From: Deltaproteobacteria bacterium
GTDB taxonomy: Bacteria; Desulfobacterota; Desulfuromonadia; Geobacterales; Pseudopelobacteraceae
Length of the DNA stretch: 64,000 bases
Direction of reading: 5' to 3'
Assembly: GCA_016182975.1 (NCBI GenBank)
Contig: JACPFJ010000026.1
Coordinates: 62,001 to 126,000 of the forward strand
In this document: piece after piece, positions 8,840 to 15,958 of the stretch
How positions within the stretch are numbered: the stretch's first letter is position 1
How the letters are laid out: each line of letters begins with the position of its first letter
The notes under the pieces: model-generated
The model's database searches: none
Told to the model about the DNA's origin: nothing
Seen by the model: the letters and a program-made list of their open reading frames with translations, nothing else
Position numbers and translations under genes: made by a program

Positions 8840-8857
8840 TTGGTACAACTTATGCTT
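8840..8857 (+). promoter_or_regulatory. Candidate sigma-54 promoter
   Basis: TTGGTACAACTTATGCT has GG at 8842-8843 and GC at 8854-8855, exactly ten bases apart as required for -24/-12 elements. The -24 box TGGTAC is one base off TGGCAC and the -12 box ATGCT one off TTGCT. A start near 8867 would give a 50-base leader to the small ORF at 8918. AT-rich DNA lies upstream. Confidence 0.5.
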
Positions 8858-8917
8858 AATACTCGGAATGCAACAGGATAACGCCTGTTCACCTGCCATA
8901 CAGAAGGGAAGGATGTC

Positions 8918-9085
8918 ATGTACGCCAAGTTTCCGTTTTACTCCGTAGCCCAGATGTACGCCATTAGCCTGGACGCACCGGTAGCAATCCTTTTGGGCCG
9001 TGACAACCTCTACTGGGTCGTTGACCAATGGAAGGCGGATACATTCCTGAACGAAGGATGTTCCATGCTCTGCGCAGCGAACTGA
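8918..9085 (+). CDS. Small protein of 55 residues, unknown function
   Basis: ATG at 8918 preceded by GAAGGGAAGGA, a good ribosome site, and by the sigma-54-like element at 8840. The product begins MYAKFPFYSVAQMYAISLDA, contains PVAILLGRDNLYWVVDQWKAD and ends in a cysteine-containing tail (GCSMLCAAN). It is mildly hydrophobic and aromatic-rich with no membrane helix or known domain that I recognise. The opposite-strand frame across this stretch lacks any ribosome site. It could be a small metabolic regulator or stress protein; function unassigned. Confidence 0.55.
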   Translation: MYAKFPFYSVAQMYAISLDAPVAILLGRDNLYWVVDQWKADTFLNEGCSMLCAAN

Positions 9086-9256
9086 TATCTGCCTCCACGC
9101 ATCTCCGCGGCCGCTCTCAGCGCCCGTCCGGACAGGGCGGACCAGCAGGACCGGCACGCAGCTTCCGGGAAGTGCCCGTCCTGTTATAGCCCATCTCTCC
9201 TTCAATGGAAAGCCCCCGAACCCCAGCCACCCTCGCCACACCCCCGTCATAGCATT

Positions 9257-9274
9257 GACATCGCGAGAGATGTC
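9257..9274. promoter_or_regulatory. Inverted repeat GACATC-N6-GATGTC
   Basis: Perfect 6-bp arms with a six-base centre (GCGAGA), about 115 bases before the DUF1858 gene. Could be an operator. The rest of 9086-9388 (about 300 bases) contains no gene that I can support apart from this repeat and the box at 9313. Confidence 0.3.
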
Positions 9275-9312
9275 CCCCTCTGCCCGTCCGGCCCGCAATA
9301 TCTTTCAAAAGC

Positions 9313-9326
9313 TTGACCCACGTCAT
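9313..9326 (+). promoter_or_regulatory. CRP/FNR-type palindrome TTGAC-N4-GTCAT
   Basis: TTGACCCACGTCAT is a near-perfect copy of the TTGAC-N4-GTCAA class of sites bound by CRP/FNR-family regulators (FNR, DNR and HcpR types). It lies 63-76 bases upstream of the DUF1858 start and would suit oxygen or nitric-oxide control of the operon 9389-11089, which encodes a hemerythrin and cysteine-rich proteins. Inference from motif and context. Confidence 0.45.
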
Positions 9327-9388
9327 TAAACTTCCTTTCCGCCTCGGTTATCCTGCAATCATAAAGATGAGGAAAGGAGGTTGGTGAT

Positions 9389-9610
9389 ATGGAATTCCAT
9401 AAAGGCCTTGGCGACATGGCCATCCAGGACGTGCTACGGACAGACCCCGAGATCGGCGAGATCCTCAACCGCTATGAGATCGGCTGCGTGACCTGCAAGG
9501 TGGGCATCTGCCTGCTGAAGGATGTGGTCGCCATCCACGGGCTGTCAAAGGCGGATGAGGCGGCAATAGAAGAGGAAATCAACAACCATCTGGCAACGAA
9601 AGGAGAATGA
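9389..9610 (+). CDS. DUF1858-like small redox protein
   Basis: 73 residues starting behind an excellent ribosome site (GGAAAGGAGG at 9371-9380). Layout resembles DUF1858: an N-terminal helix (IQDVLRTDPEIGEILNRYEIG), then CVTCKVGIC with three cysteines in CxxCxxxxC order, then a helix. DUF1858 domains are often found with hybrid-cluster or Fe-S and hemerythrin proteins and are thought to bind metal or redox ligands. First gene of a four-gene operon; the next ATG lies five bases on. Confidence 0.7.
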   Translation: MEFHKGLGDMAIQDVLRTDPEIGEILNRYEIGCVTCKVGICLLKDVVAIHGLSKADEAAIEEEINNHLATKGE

Positions 9611-9614
9611 AATC

Positions 9615-10070
9615 ATGGGAAATCTTGGATGCGGCTGCCCCGGCAGCATGGCGAGGACGATCGAACGGCAGGAAACGACAGAGACAACAAGCACTAAAGC
9701 CCCCTCGGAGCTGCGGCAGTGGCCGGTGCAACTCCACCTGGTGCCCCCCACGGCGCCCTACTTCCAGAACGCGGACATCCTGGTTTGCGCGGACTGCGTG
9801 GCCTTTGCCATGGGGAGCATGCATCATGAGCTGCTGAAGGGTAAGGCGTTGGCCATTGCCTGCCCCAAGCTGGACGATACCTCGGCCTATGTGGAAAAGC
9901 TGGCCCACATCTTCAGCGCCAACGTGCTCAAAAGCATCACCGTGGCCATCATGGAGGTCCCCTGCTGCCGTGGCCTGGACGTCATGGTCAGGGAAGCGCT
10001 GCAGCAGAGCGGCAAGGACATCCCCCTGGAGAGCATCGTGATCGGCATCGACGGAGAACGGAGAAACTGA
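9615..10070 (+). CDS. Cysteine-rich protein related to ferredoxin C-terminal domains
   Basis: 151 residues. N-terminal GCGCPGS motif, a spacer rich in Thr/Glu, then a conserved domain starting QWPVQLHLVPPTAPYF and containing ADCVAFA, ACPKLDD and MEVPCCRG. As I recall, this domain follows a 2[4Fe-4S] ferredoxin in longer anaerobe proteins; here the ferredoxin part is replaced by the short CGC motif. Probably binds an Fe-S cluster through the scattered cysteines. AGGAG lies 9 bases before the ATG. Its stop shares a base with the hemerythrin start (TGATG). Confidence 0.65.
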   Translation: MGNLGCGCPGSMARTIERQETTETTSTKAPSELRQWPVQLHLVPPTAPYFQNADILVCADCVAFAMGSMHHELLKGKALAIACPKLDDTSAYVEKLAHIFSANVLKSITVAIMEVPCCRGLDVMVREALQQSGKDIPLESIVIGIDGERRN

Positions 10071-10621
10071 TGAAAAAGGATATAACCAAGGCGCTGGTCG
10101 ATGAGCATCGCCTGATCCTGAGGATGATCGCCCTTCTTGAGCGCAACGCGCCCCGCACCGCAGGGGGGAGCTACGGCAACTGGCGCTTCTACCTGGACGG
10201 GGTGGACTTCATCCGCAATTACGCCGACCGCTTCCATCACGCCAAGGAGGAGGCGGTGCTCTTCGAGGCGATGATTGTTAACGGCATGCCCCGTGAGAAC
10301 AGCCCGGTGGCGGCCATGCTGCTGGAGCACGAGCAGGGACGCGGCTACGTGAGGGCGCTGGAGACGGCGGCGGCCGAGGCCCGGGACGGCCAAACCGGCC
10401 GGGAAGGGATCATCGCCGAAAACGCCCTGGCCTACGCCATGCTTCTACGCGAGCACATCGACAAGGAGGACAACATCCTCTACCCCCTTGCCGAGCGGGT
10501 TATACCTGTTACCCTGAGAGACGGCATCCTCGCGGGCTATACGGCTGCGGAGGCGAAAACAGCGGCGGATTTCACGGTCCGTTACGAGGCGTTGGTGACG
10601 CATTACGAAAACGAATCATAG
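10070..10621 (+). CDS. Hemerythrin HHE-domain protein
   Basis: 183 residues forming a four-helix bundle with the di-iron ligand pattern: DEHRLI, FHHAKEEAVLF, LLEHEQGR and LREHIDKEDNILYPLAE. Hemerythrin-like proteins bind O2 or NO, or repair Fe-S damage (YtfE type), in the cytoplasm. It is translationally coupled to the preceding cysteine-rich gene and followed after nine bases by a PAS protein, which suggests one oxygen/NO-related unit. Confidence 0.9.
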   Translation: MKKDITKALVDEHRLILRMIALLERNAPRTAGGSYGNWRFYLDGVDFIRNYADRFHHAKEEAVLFEAMIVNGMPRENSPVAAMLLEHEQGRGYVRALETAAAEARDGQTGREGIIAENALAYAMLLREHIDKEDNILYPLAERVIPVTLRDGILAGYTAAEAKTAADFTVRYEALVTHYENES

Positions 10622-10630
10622 GAGTGAACC

Positions 10631-11089
10631 ATGCAGGAACAGCTATCGCAGGAGCGGCTCTGCCAGAGGATCATCGCTGAGACGAACGATGCCGTCATGT
10701 TTTCCGACCGGGAAGGGATCATCCGCCTTTGGAACGGCGGTGCGGAACGGATGTTCGGCTACACCGAAACGGAGGCGCTGGCGCGCTCCCTGGACCTCTT
10801 CATCCCCGAAAACCTGCGCCAGAGGCACTGGGACGGCTATAACCGGGTGATGGAGAGCGGCGAGAGCCGTTACGGCATCGAACTGCTCTCCGCGCCCGCC
10901 CTGCGCAAGGACGGCACGCGCATCTCGAGCGAATTCTCCATGTCGCTGGTAAAAGACGCCGCCGGAAGGATGCTCGGTGTCGCGGCGATCGTCCGCGATG
11001 TCACGGCCCGCTGGCAACGGGAAAAGGAGCTGAAGGAGAGGATTCGGGAACTGGAGGCAAATCGCCAGCAGCCAGCGGCTAGCGGCTAG
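10631..11089 (+). CDS. Stand-alone PAS-domain protein
   Basis: 152 residues consisting of one PAS fold (TNDAVMFSDREGIIRLWNGGAERMFGYTETEAL to VAAIVRDVTARWQREKELKER) plus a C-terminal coiled helix. There is no kinase, cyclase or DNA-binding output domain. The NGGAERMFGY and RDVTxR motifs are standard for S-box PAS. In this operon it may sense redox state or gas through a bound cofactor and pass the signal by protein contact. Ends in a short Ala/Ser/Gly tail. Confidence 0.85.
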   Translation: MQEQLSQERLCQRIIAETNDAVMFSDREGIIRLWNGGAERMFGYTETEALARSLDLFIPENLRQRHWDGYNRVMESGESRYGIELLSAPALRKDGTRISSEFSMSLVKDAAGRMLGVAAIVRDVTARWQREKELKERIRELEANRQQPAASG

Positions 11090-11222
11090 CGAAAACAGGT
11101 TTCATGAAACATACCTTTACATACCCAATCCCCCCGTGCTAGCCTTTCGGAAAAATCGGTCCCGTGGCATGGCGCCCGTCAAACCAGATGAGCCAGGCCA
11201 TGGAGCCCCAGGAGCCCTTTTC

Positions 11223-12233
11223 ATGCAGAAACGCAAGGCACTCGCCCTCCTCTCCGGTGGGCTCGACTCCACCCTGGCCGTCAAGCTGATGCTCGACCTG
11301 GGCATCGAGGTGGAGGCCCTCAACTTCACCTCCCCCTTCTGCACCTGCACCGGCAAGAACGCCGGCTGCAAGTCCGAGGCGATCCGCGTGGCCGAGGAAT
11401 TCGCCATCCCGATCAAGGTGATGCACAAGGGACTCGACTACCTGGAAACCGTCCGCAATCCGCGCCACGGCTACGGCAAGGGTCTCAATCCCTGCGTGGA
11501 CTGCCGCATCTATCTCCTGCGCAAGGCAAAGGAGTATATGCTGGAGAGCGGCGCCGACTTCATCATAACCGGCGAGGTTTTGGGGCAGCGCCCGATGAGC
11601 CAGCGCCGCGACACCCTGCGGGTGATCGAGCGGGAAAGCGGCCTGGAGGGGCTGATCCTGCGGCCCCTGTCGGCCCGGCACTTCGAGCCGACCATCCCGG
11701 AAAGGGAGGGATGGGTGGACCGGAACAGGCTGTTGGCCATCAAGGGGCGTTCCCGCAAGGAACAGTTCGAACTGGCCGAGGAGATGGACGTAAGGAACTA
11801 CCCCTGCCCCGCCGGCGGCTGCCTGCTGACCGAGCTCTCCTTCGTCCCCAAGGTGCAGGACGTCTTCGATCACACCGATGAACTCAACCAGCGGGACTTC
11901 CGCCTGCTCAAGATCGGCCGCCACTTCCGCATCGGCCCGGCAACCAAGGTCATCGTGGGCCGCAACGAGGCCGACAACAACCTGCTGGAGGCGGCCATGC
12001 AGCCTGGCGAGACGGCCATCACCTGGCTCGACGGCAATACCCCCGTTGGTGTCGTCACCGGCCAACAGGAACCGGCATATCTCGATCTGGCGACACGCAT
12101 CCTCCTGCGCTACACCAAGGCGGAGCCCGCGGCTGTATGCCGGATAACGTCACGTTGCAACGGAGATGAGCGGATCATTTCGGTGGCGAATGACATGGAC
12201 GAGGCGGCAGTGGGGAAATATCTGGTGGCGTAA
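11223..12233 (+). CDS. ThiI-like PP-loop ATPase, probable tRNA thiolation
   Basis: 336 residues from ATG 11223 (AGGAG ten bases upstream). The N-terminal PP-loop is LALLSGGLDSTLAVK, used to adenylate a nucleotide. FCTCTGKNAGCKSEA, LNPCVDCRIY and YPCPAGGCLLTE supply conserved cysteines, and a C-terminal region (FRIGPATKVIVGRNEADN) follows. Proteins of this type in Geobacter are usually named ThiI or MnmA-like, so a role in 4-thiouridine or another thio-modification is likely but not certain. No THUMP or rhodanese domain is seen. Single gene; a perfect palindrome GTTTCATGAAAC lies upstream at 11099-11110. Confidence 0.75.
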   Translation: MQKRKALALLSGGLDSTLAVKLMLDLGIEVEALNFTSPFCTCTGKNAGCKSEAIRVAEEFAIPIKVMHKGLDYLETVRNPRHGYGKGLNPCVDCRIYLLRKAKEYMLESGADFIITGEVLGQRPMSQRRDTLRVIERESGLEGLILRPLSARHFEPTIPEREGWVDRNRLLAIKGRSRKEQFELAEEMDVRNYPCPAGGCLLTELSFVPKVQDVFDHTDELNQRDFRLLKIGRHFRIGPATKVIVGRNEADNNLLEAAMQPGETAITWLDGNTPVGVVTGQQEPAYLDLATRILLRYTKAEPAAVCRITSRCNGDERIISVANDMDEAAVGKYLVA

Positions 12234-12250
12234 GGCAGAATTCAACATAA

Positions 12251-12316
12251 AAACGGCAGTTGTTCACGCGACGACGCCACGAACGCGACGAAATTCAAAT
12301 AATTGATAAACCTGAT
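12251..12316. repeat. Left half of an inverted-repeat element split by the IS
   Basis: Starts with AAAACGGCAGTT, the same flank word found beside the elements at 28658 and 32240, then an arm made of ACGC/CACG iterations (12262-12291), and then the loop sequence ending AAACCTGAT at the IS boundary. The second arm lies beyond the IS at 13925-13953. Confidence 0.7.
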
Positions 12317-12330
12317 ATGGCTGTCAGTAG
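12317..12330. repeat. IS left inverted repeat
   Basis: ATGGCTGTCAGTAG; exact complement of 13835-13848. Partial similarity continues inward (ATAAG versus GTAAG). Confidence 0.9.
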
Positions 12331-12384
12331 TCAATAAGGGAATAAAGTTCCATCCCTTGGTTTCAGGGTTTTGTTGTTCTGTAT

Positions 12385-12590
12385 GTATCCCAGGTCACAG
12401 GCAGAGACGGGATCCTGTGGCGACGTTTGATCACTCTGATATACGCGGGTTGTGTACCGCATGACTTGGCTTCGTCGCGGAGCTGCCTCGCTCTAAAAGC
12501 GGAAGTTCGGCTTACGCCTTATTCACATTGGTTTATCGAGGGTTCTCCTGAACGTGATCGCGTCTCTGCCTCTGGCCTGGGATGTTTGTT
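12385..12590 (-). ncRNA. Candidate seekRNA/bridge RNA of the IS
   Basis: The non-coding end of the IS has a long-range stem: 12389-12409 (CCCAGG..CAGGCAGAGACG) pairs with 12561-12581, 19 of 21 positions complementary. A second stem inside, GATCAC 12429-12434 with GTGATC 12554-12559, continues the helix. Between them lie smaller hairpins and the word CTGATAT (12436-12442), identical to the target/IS junction at 12312-12318. Structure plus position 3' of an IS1111-type transposase fits the programmable guide RNA of this family. Strand and ends are inferred. Confidence 0.6.
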
Positions 12591-12638
12591 GGTTGGTGAC
12601 CTGTTGGCCTCCTTGAATAAGATGGTTGTTCTTTGAAA

Positions 12639-13748
12639 CTATGAAGCCGGTAAAATTGCGCAGGCAATGGCCCACATAAAGGCTGCAAGCTCTCGGGCTG
12701 TAGCTGTTATGACACTGTTGCGGGATTTGCCTCGTGCTATGAGCTTTCGGTAGCGGCCACAGAGGCGAACCTGAGCCTTCCAGGCAATCTTCCGGACTTC
12801 TTGCGGAAGACCTTCCAGGCGTGCCAGAAGCGTTCGTGTTTCTCGCGCCTGATGTTTGTAGGCGTCTGCCGCTTCGATAAGCACCCGGCGAACATGACCA
12901 TTGCCTGTTTTGGTTATTCCGCCTCTTTTGACGGTGTTGCCACTGGAGTGTTCACTGGGAACCAGTCCCAGATAGGCCATCAACTGCTTTGCCGAGTCGA
13001 ACCTGGTAAGATCGCCAAGCTCGGCAACCGTGGTCGTGGCAACGACCAGAGAAACGCCGCGCAGGGCCTGCAAGGCTTTTACCATCGGCTCCAGCTTCCA
13101 GGAAGACACCAACTCCTGAACTTGCCCGGTAAGGCGCTGTACCCGTTCGGTCTGCTCCTTTACTGCATGGACGTATTCCTGGAAAGCGATCTGCTGTGCC
13201 GGGTGCGGCATCTTGATGTCGGCCAGCCAGTTCATATGCGCCTGGCTCCAGTTTGATTTGCCGCTGTAACGGTGTCCATGACGCAGAAGAAACGACAATA
13301 GCGTCTGCCGGGATACTCGTTGCGCTTTAACGGCATCTTCTCTGCCACGAGTCAGGTCGCGCATGGCTTCATCAAATACAGTGGGAACGTAGATCGCTTT
13401 CAGCTCTCCTGCCCGGTGAAGACGGGCAAGATTCAGAGCGTCGCGACGATCATTTTTGATCCGGTCGCCACTCTTTTTGGGAATCAGTGACGGGGCAACC
13501 ACGATACAGTCGAAACCTTGATTTGTCAGAGAACGATATATTTCATAACCGCATGGTCCGGCTTCATAGACGAAACGTAACGTAGCACCAGTACCTTGTA
13601 ACTTGCGGACGACTTTGTGCAGCGAATCAAGATCACCACCAATAGTGCCGTAACTCCGAACTTCCCCATCACGACCGGAATCGGCAAGGGCAATATCGAT
13701 GGAGTTTTTGTGAACATCAAGACCAACAAATGTGATACGCTTTTTCAT
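12639..13748 (-). CDS. IS110-family transposase
   Basis: 369 residues. N-terminal RuvC-like DEDD domain: GLDVHKNSID (first Asp), YEAGPCGYE (Glu) and KNDRRDALNLARL (two Asp). C-terminal Transposase_20 domain with LRGVSLVVATTTVAELGD, LGLVPSEHSSG (catalytic serine region), KTGNGHVRR and a final basic helix. The recombinase joins IS ends and target through a serine intermediate under RNA guidance. AAGGAGGCAGGTC precedes the ATG. Intact, with no stop or frameshift, so the element may be active. Confidence 0.95.
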   Translation of the reverse strand: MKKRITFVGLDVHKNSIDIALADSGRDGEVRSYGTIGGDLDSLHKVVRKLQGTGATLRFVYEAGPCGYEIYRSLTNQGFDCIVVAPSLIPKKSGDRIKNDRRDALNLARLHRAGELKAIYVPTVFDEAMRDLTRGREDAVKAQRVSRQTLLSFLLRHGHRYSGKSNWSQAHMNWLADIKMPHPAQQIAFQEYVHAVKEQTERVQRLTGQVQELVSSWKLEPMVKALQALRGVSLVVATTTVAELGDLTRFDSAKQLMAYLGLVPSEHSSGNTVKRGGITKTGNGHVRRVLIEAADAYKHQARETRTLLARLEGLPQEVRKIAWKAQVRLCGRYRKLIARGKSRNSVITATARELAAFMWAIACAILPAS

Positions 13749-13834
13749 GACCTGCCTCCTTGGTTGTGGCTCTGTGTGGTGAACTTCGCATTCACAACAT
13801 AACCCACGTTTGCAAGGGGCAGGTCGCTTACTTT

Positions 13835-13848
13835 CTACTGACAGCCAT
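13835..13848. repeat. IS right inverted repeat
   Basis: CTACTGACAGCCAT, exact complement of 12317-12330; lies 86 bases upstream of the transposase start. Confidence 0.9.
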
Positions 13849-13955
13849 TATGTCTGAAAACGGCAAATGCTTTTTCTAGGATAAATATTGATACGAACCA
13901 TCTGGCGAACAACTCGATTGTTTTACGTTGCGTCGTCGCGTTCGTTGCGTGAAAC
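13849..13955. repeat. Right half of the IS-split inverted-repeat element
   Basis: Loop sequence then an arm at 13925-13953 (CGTTGCGTCGTCGCG, TTCGTTGCGTGAAA) that is the imperfect complement of the left arm at 12262-12291. With the left half it restores an element of the same layout as those at 28658 and 34249. Confidence 0.65.
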
Positions 13956-13975
13956 TATTTTTTATATTCAAACGC

Positions 13976-14010
13976 AAGCCCCCCGAGGACATAAAAACTT
14001 CGGGGGGCTT
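13976..14010. terminator. Hairpin terminator after yfbR
   Basis: AAGCCCCCCGAGG pairs with CTTCGGGGGGCTT (12 of 13). A short T run follows on the plus strand; on the minus strand yfbR ends 12 bases before the stem. Probably ends the yfbR message and blocks entry from the IS side. Confidence 0.65.
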
Positions 14011-14021
14011 TTGCATTTCCC

Positions 14022-14633
14022 CTACCCCAGCTTCAACTCGTCCAGGGAGAGCCGGTAACCGGGCAGGAAATTCGCCAGGAAGTAGCGTACCTCGGGCAGC
14101 GGGCTGGCCGAGAGTTGCTCCAGGTGCTCGGCCCCGGCCCGGCGGAACTCCAGGTTGCCCGACTTCTCCTCCTCGATGCACTTGGCCAGGGCCGCGATCT
14201 TGTCGGCCGCCTTGACCAGCGCCGCATATTCCCCGCCATCCTCATCGAAGAAAAACAACGGCTCGTATTCCTTGGCCAACTCCGGCGGCAGCATGGCCAG
14301 CAGCTTGCGCCGCGCCCTGTCTTCCAGTTGATGGAAGGAGCGCTTGAAGTTGGGGTTGAAATGCTTGACCGGGGTGGGCATGTCTCCGGTGAAGATCTCG
14401 CTGGCGTCGTGGAAAATGCCGTACAGCGCGACCCGGCCGGGGTCGAGGTCGCCCGCGAAATACGTGTTGCGGATCACCGCCAGGGCATGGGCGATCACGG
14501 CCACGTCCAGGGAGTGCTCCTGGATGTTCTCCGGCACGGTGTTGCGCATCAGCCCCCAGCGGCTGATGTAGCGCATGCGCGAGAGAAAGGCGAAGAAGTC
14601 GTACTGTTCGGGTGTGGCGGGTTTTTCTTTCAT
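14022..14633 (-). CDS. yfbR: 5'-deoxynucleotidase, YfbR-like
   Basis: 203-residue HD-domain phosphatase that removes phosphate from deoxynucleoside 5'-monophosphates in the cytoplasm. Visible motifs: SRWGLMRNTVPENIQEHSLDVA (YfbR signature with the metal His), GIFHDASEIFTGDMPTPVK (HD plus substrate loop) and KAADKIAALAKCIEEE. ATG 14633 is preferred over ATG 14639 because GAAGG is eight bases upstream of it. Single gene with its own terminator. Confidence 0.93.
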   Translation of the reverse strand: MKEKPATPEQYDFFAFLSRMRYISRWGLMRNTVPENIQEHSLDVAVIAHALAVIRNTYFAGDLDPGRVALYGIFHDASEIFTGDMPTPVKHFNPNFKRSFHQLEDRARRKLLAMLPPELAKEYEPLFFFDEDGGEYAALVKAADKIAALAKCIEEEKSGNLEFRRAGAEHLEQLSASPLPEVRYFLANFLPGYRLSLDELKLG

Positions 14634-14660
14634 GGTCATCGCCTTCTTTCAAAATAAAAC

Positions 14661-14712
14661 CAGAATCCGTGATGTCTGAGAGGCGGATCGAGCGAAATGC
14701 CACGGTCGAGCG
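14661..14712. repeat. One-ended copy of the CTGAATCCGTGACG repeat
   Basis: CAGAATCCGTGATGTCTGA followed by GGCGGATCGAGCGAAATGCC, closely matching the left end of the complete element at 57525-57701 (GGCGGAGCGAGCGAAATGCC). No opposite end is present before the next gene. Confidence 0.6.
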
Positions 14713-14760
14713 TCTCATACTGCTCGATCAGCCGCTGCAGAAGTTACACGAGAACCGCTT

Positions 14761-15290
14761 TCACGGCATTTCCTCCAACTTCTTCATCTCCTCCTCGAAG
14801 CACTGGGGACAATATCCGTGCGAGAATCCCACATCGGTCTTTTCGGAAATATAGTTCTCTATGGATCTCCATGCCCTGTGATCCTTGGGATTTCCTCCCT
14901 CGACCCGGATCTTCTTGCAATTTGCGCAGATGGGAAGAATACCCTGCAAGGTGTTCTGCACCTCCGAGAGGAGCCGCGATTGAACCGATATCACCGTGAA
15001 TACGAATATTGAACCAAAAACAGTATGATGCTCAGGACGAACTCGCTGACCAGCGAATAATTGACGGCAACCGCGACCAAAACCAAAAGATAACCGAAGC
15101 AGAAAAATATGATCAGTCCGCGATGCAGTATCAGATAGCGAAGAAGATGGCCGCGATGGCGATCCGGAACAAACGGCATGAGTTTCATCAGTTCCTTTGT
15201 CCGCACCAGACTGATCAGCATGATTACCGTGCCGAAGAACACCAGGAAACAGCTTACAATTTTTTGAATGCCCATGACCCACTTTCCCAC
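14761..15290 (-). pseudogene. Frameshifted membrane protein with cysteine-rich sensor tail
   Basis: Two overlapping frames together make one protein of about 175 residues. Frame 1 (15290 or ATG 15275 to 14991) encodes membrane helices (IVSCFLVFFGTVIMLIS; GLIIFFCFGYLLVLVAV). Frame 2 continues with GSIFVFTVISVQSRLL, then ILPICANCKKIR, a YISEKT helix and FSHGYCPQCFEEE, a CxxC...HGxCxxC tail that follows PAS or receiver domains in Geobacter sensors. The switch lies at the five-T run (plus-strand A run 15016-15020); one extra T restores the frame. Real mutation, phase-variable tract or sequencing slip. Function unknown, probably signalling. Confidence 0.65.
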
Positions 15291-15388
15291 TCATAATATT
15301 TCATAGTCCCTCAATCTACGGCCTGCCAGCGGGTAAAGTCTCCATAATTCAGCCTCTTTGATCCGCATAAATGAACCCCGCGCCGCCG

Positions 15389-15715
15389 CTACTGTGGCAG
15401 GTAATCCTCACGCACCGGAGAGAAGACCTCGACAGCCACCGAGTCCGCGACAATCTCGGCGCCATGCCGGGCTCCACCGGGAATGCACCAGCTGTCCCCA
15501 GGCATCACCTCGTGCACCTCCCCGTCGATGGTCAGCCGGACCTGCCCCTTGACCAGGTAACCGGTCTGTTCATGGGGGTGCGTGTGCAAGGGCAGGGTCG
15601 AACCCCTTTGCAGCAGGAATTCCACCATCAGTGTCTTGTCGCCATACGCCAGTGTCTTCATCTCGATTCCGTCCAAGGCGCGTTTGTATCCGTTCGGGCT
15701 GCATTTTTCAAACAT
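15389..15715 (-). CDS. Small cupin-fold protein
   Basis: 108-residue single-domain cupin. The two conserved motifs are seen: LPLHTHPHEQTGYLVKG (metal-binding H, H, E) and PGDSWCIPGGARHGAE (second motif with H). The barrel probably binds a divalent metal; the ligand is unknown. Similar small cupins act as sugar or acid binding proteins or bacteriocin/quercetin-type enzymes, so no specific reaction is assigned. Stands alone. Confidence 0.85.
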   Translation of the reverse strand: MFEKCSPNGYKRALDGIEMKTLAYGDKTLMVEFLLQRGSTLPLHTHPHEQTGYLVKGQVRLTIDGEVHEVMPGDSWCIPGGARHGAEIVADSVAVEVFSPVREDYLPQ

Positions 15716-15958
15716 GCCGGTCTCCTTTCACTTTCTGTTCCGGGTTATCGTCTCTGCTTCTTCACAATTTTCCTTAGGGACTTGGAATAAACGGATATAC
15801 CAAATTTTGCGCTCAGATTCGGGTCAGATTTGTTGTCACTGATTGAGCAAAAACGCAGGCGTGAGCCAAGGCTACGTCGAGGATTTTGCGATTGAAGTGG
15901 CGGCAAAGATGGCCTGAAGATGAGATGTAAAATGGTATTTTTGCTTGTTCCGAGTCCC
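15716..15958. other. Intergenic stretch with a possible gene remnant
   Basis: No complete gene. One plus-strand frame at about 15844-15917 reads SKNAGVSQGYVEDFAIEVAAK before a stop, with no start or ribosome site, and may be debris of a repeated coding fragment. Otherwise unremarkable. Confidence 0.35.

Larger units (their letters stand above)
12317..13848 (-). mobile_element. IS110-family insertion sequence, IS1111-type
   Basis: About 1.53 kb bounded by perfect 14-bp inverted repeats ATGGCTGTCAGTAG (12317-12330) and its complement at 13835-13848. It carries one complete transposase gene and about 310 bases of non-coding DNA on the 3' side of that gene. Inverted repeats near the ends plus a long 3' non-coding end are features of the IS1111 subgroup, in which the guide RNA (seekRNA/bridge RNA) lies downstream of the transposase. 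No target duplication is expected or seen. It has inserted into the loop of a chromosomal inverted-repeat element. Real ends may lie a few bases outside the repeats. Confidence 0.88.

Noticed and set aside
8810..9298. 162-codon minus-strand frame
   Set aside because: No ribosome site or domain; it overlaps the better supported small plus-strand ORF at 8918-9085.
12427..12636. Plus-strand 69-codon frame in the IS non-coding end
   Set aside because: No ribosome site and no similarity recognised; the region shows long-range pairing better explained as structured RNA.
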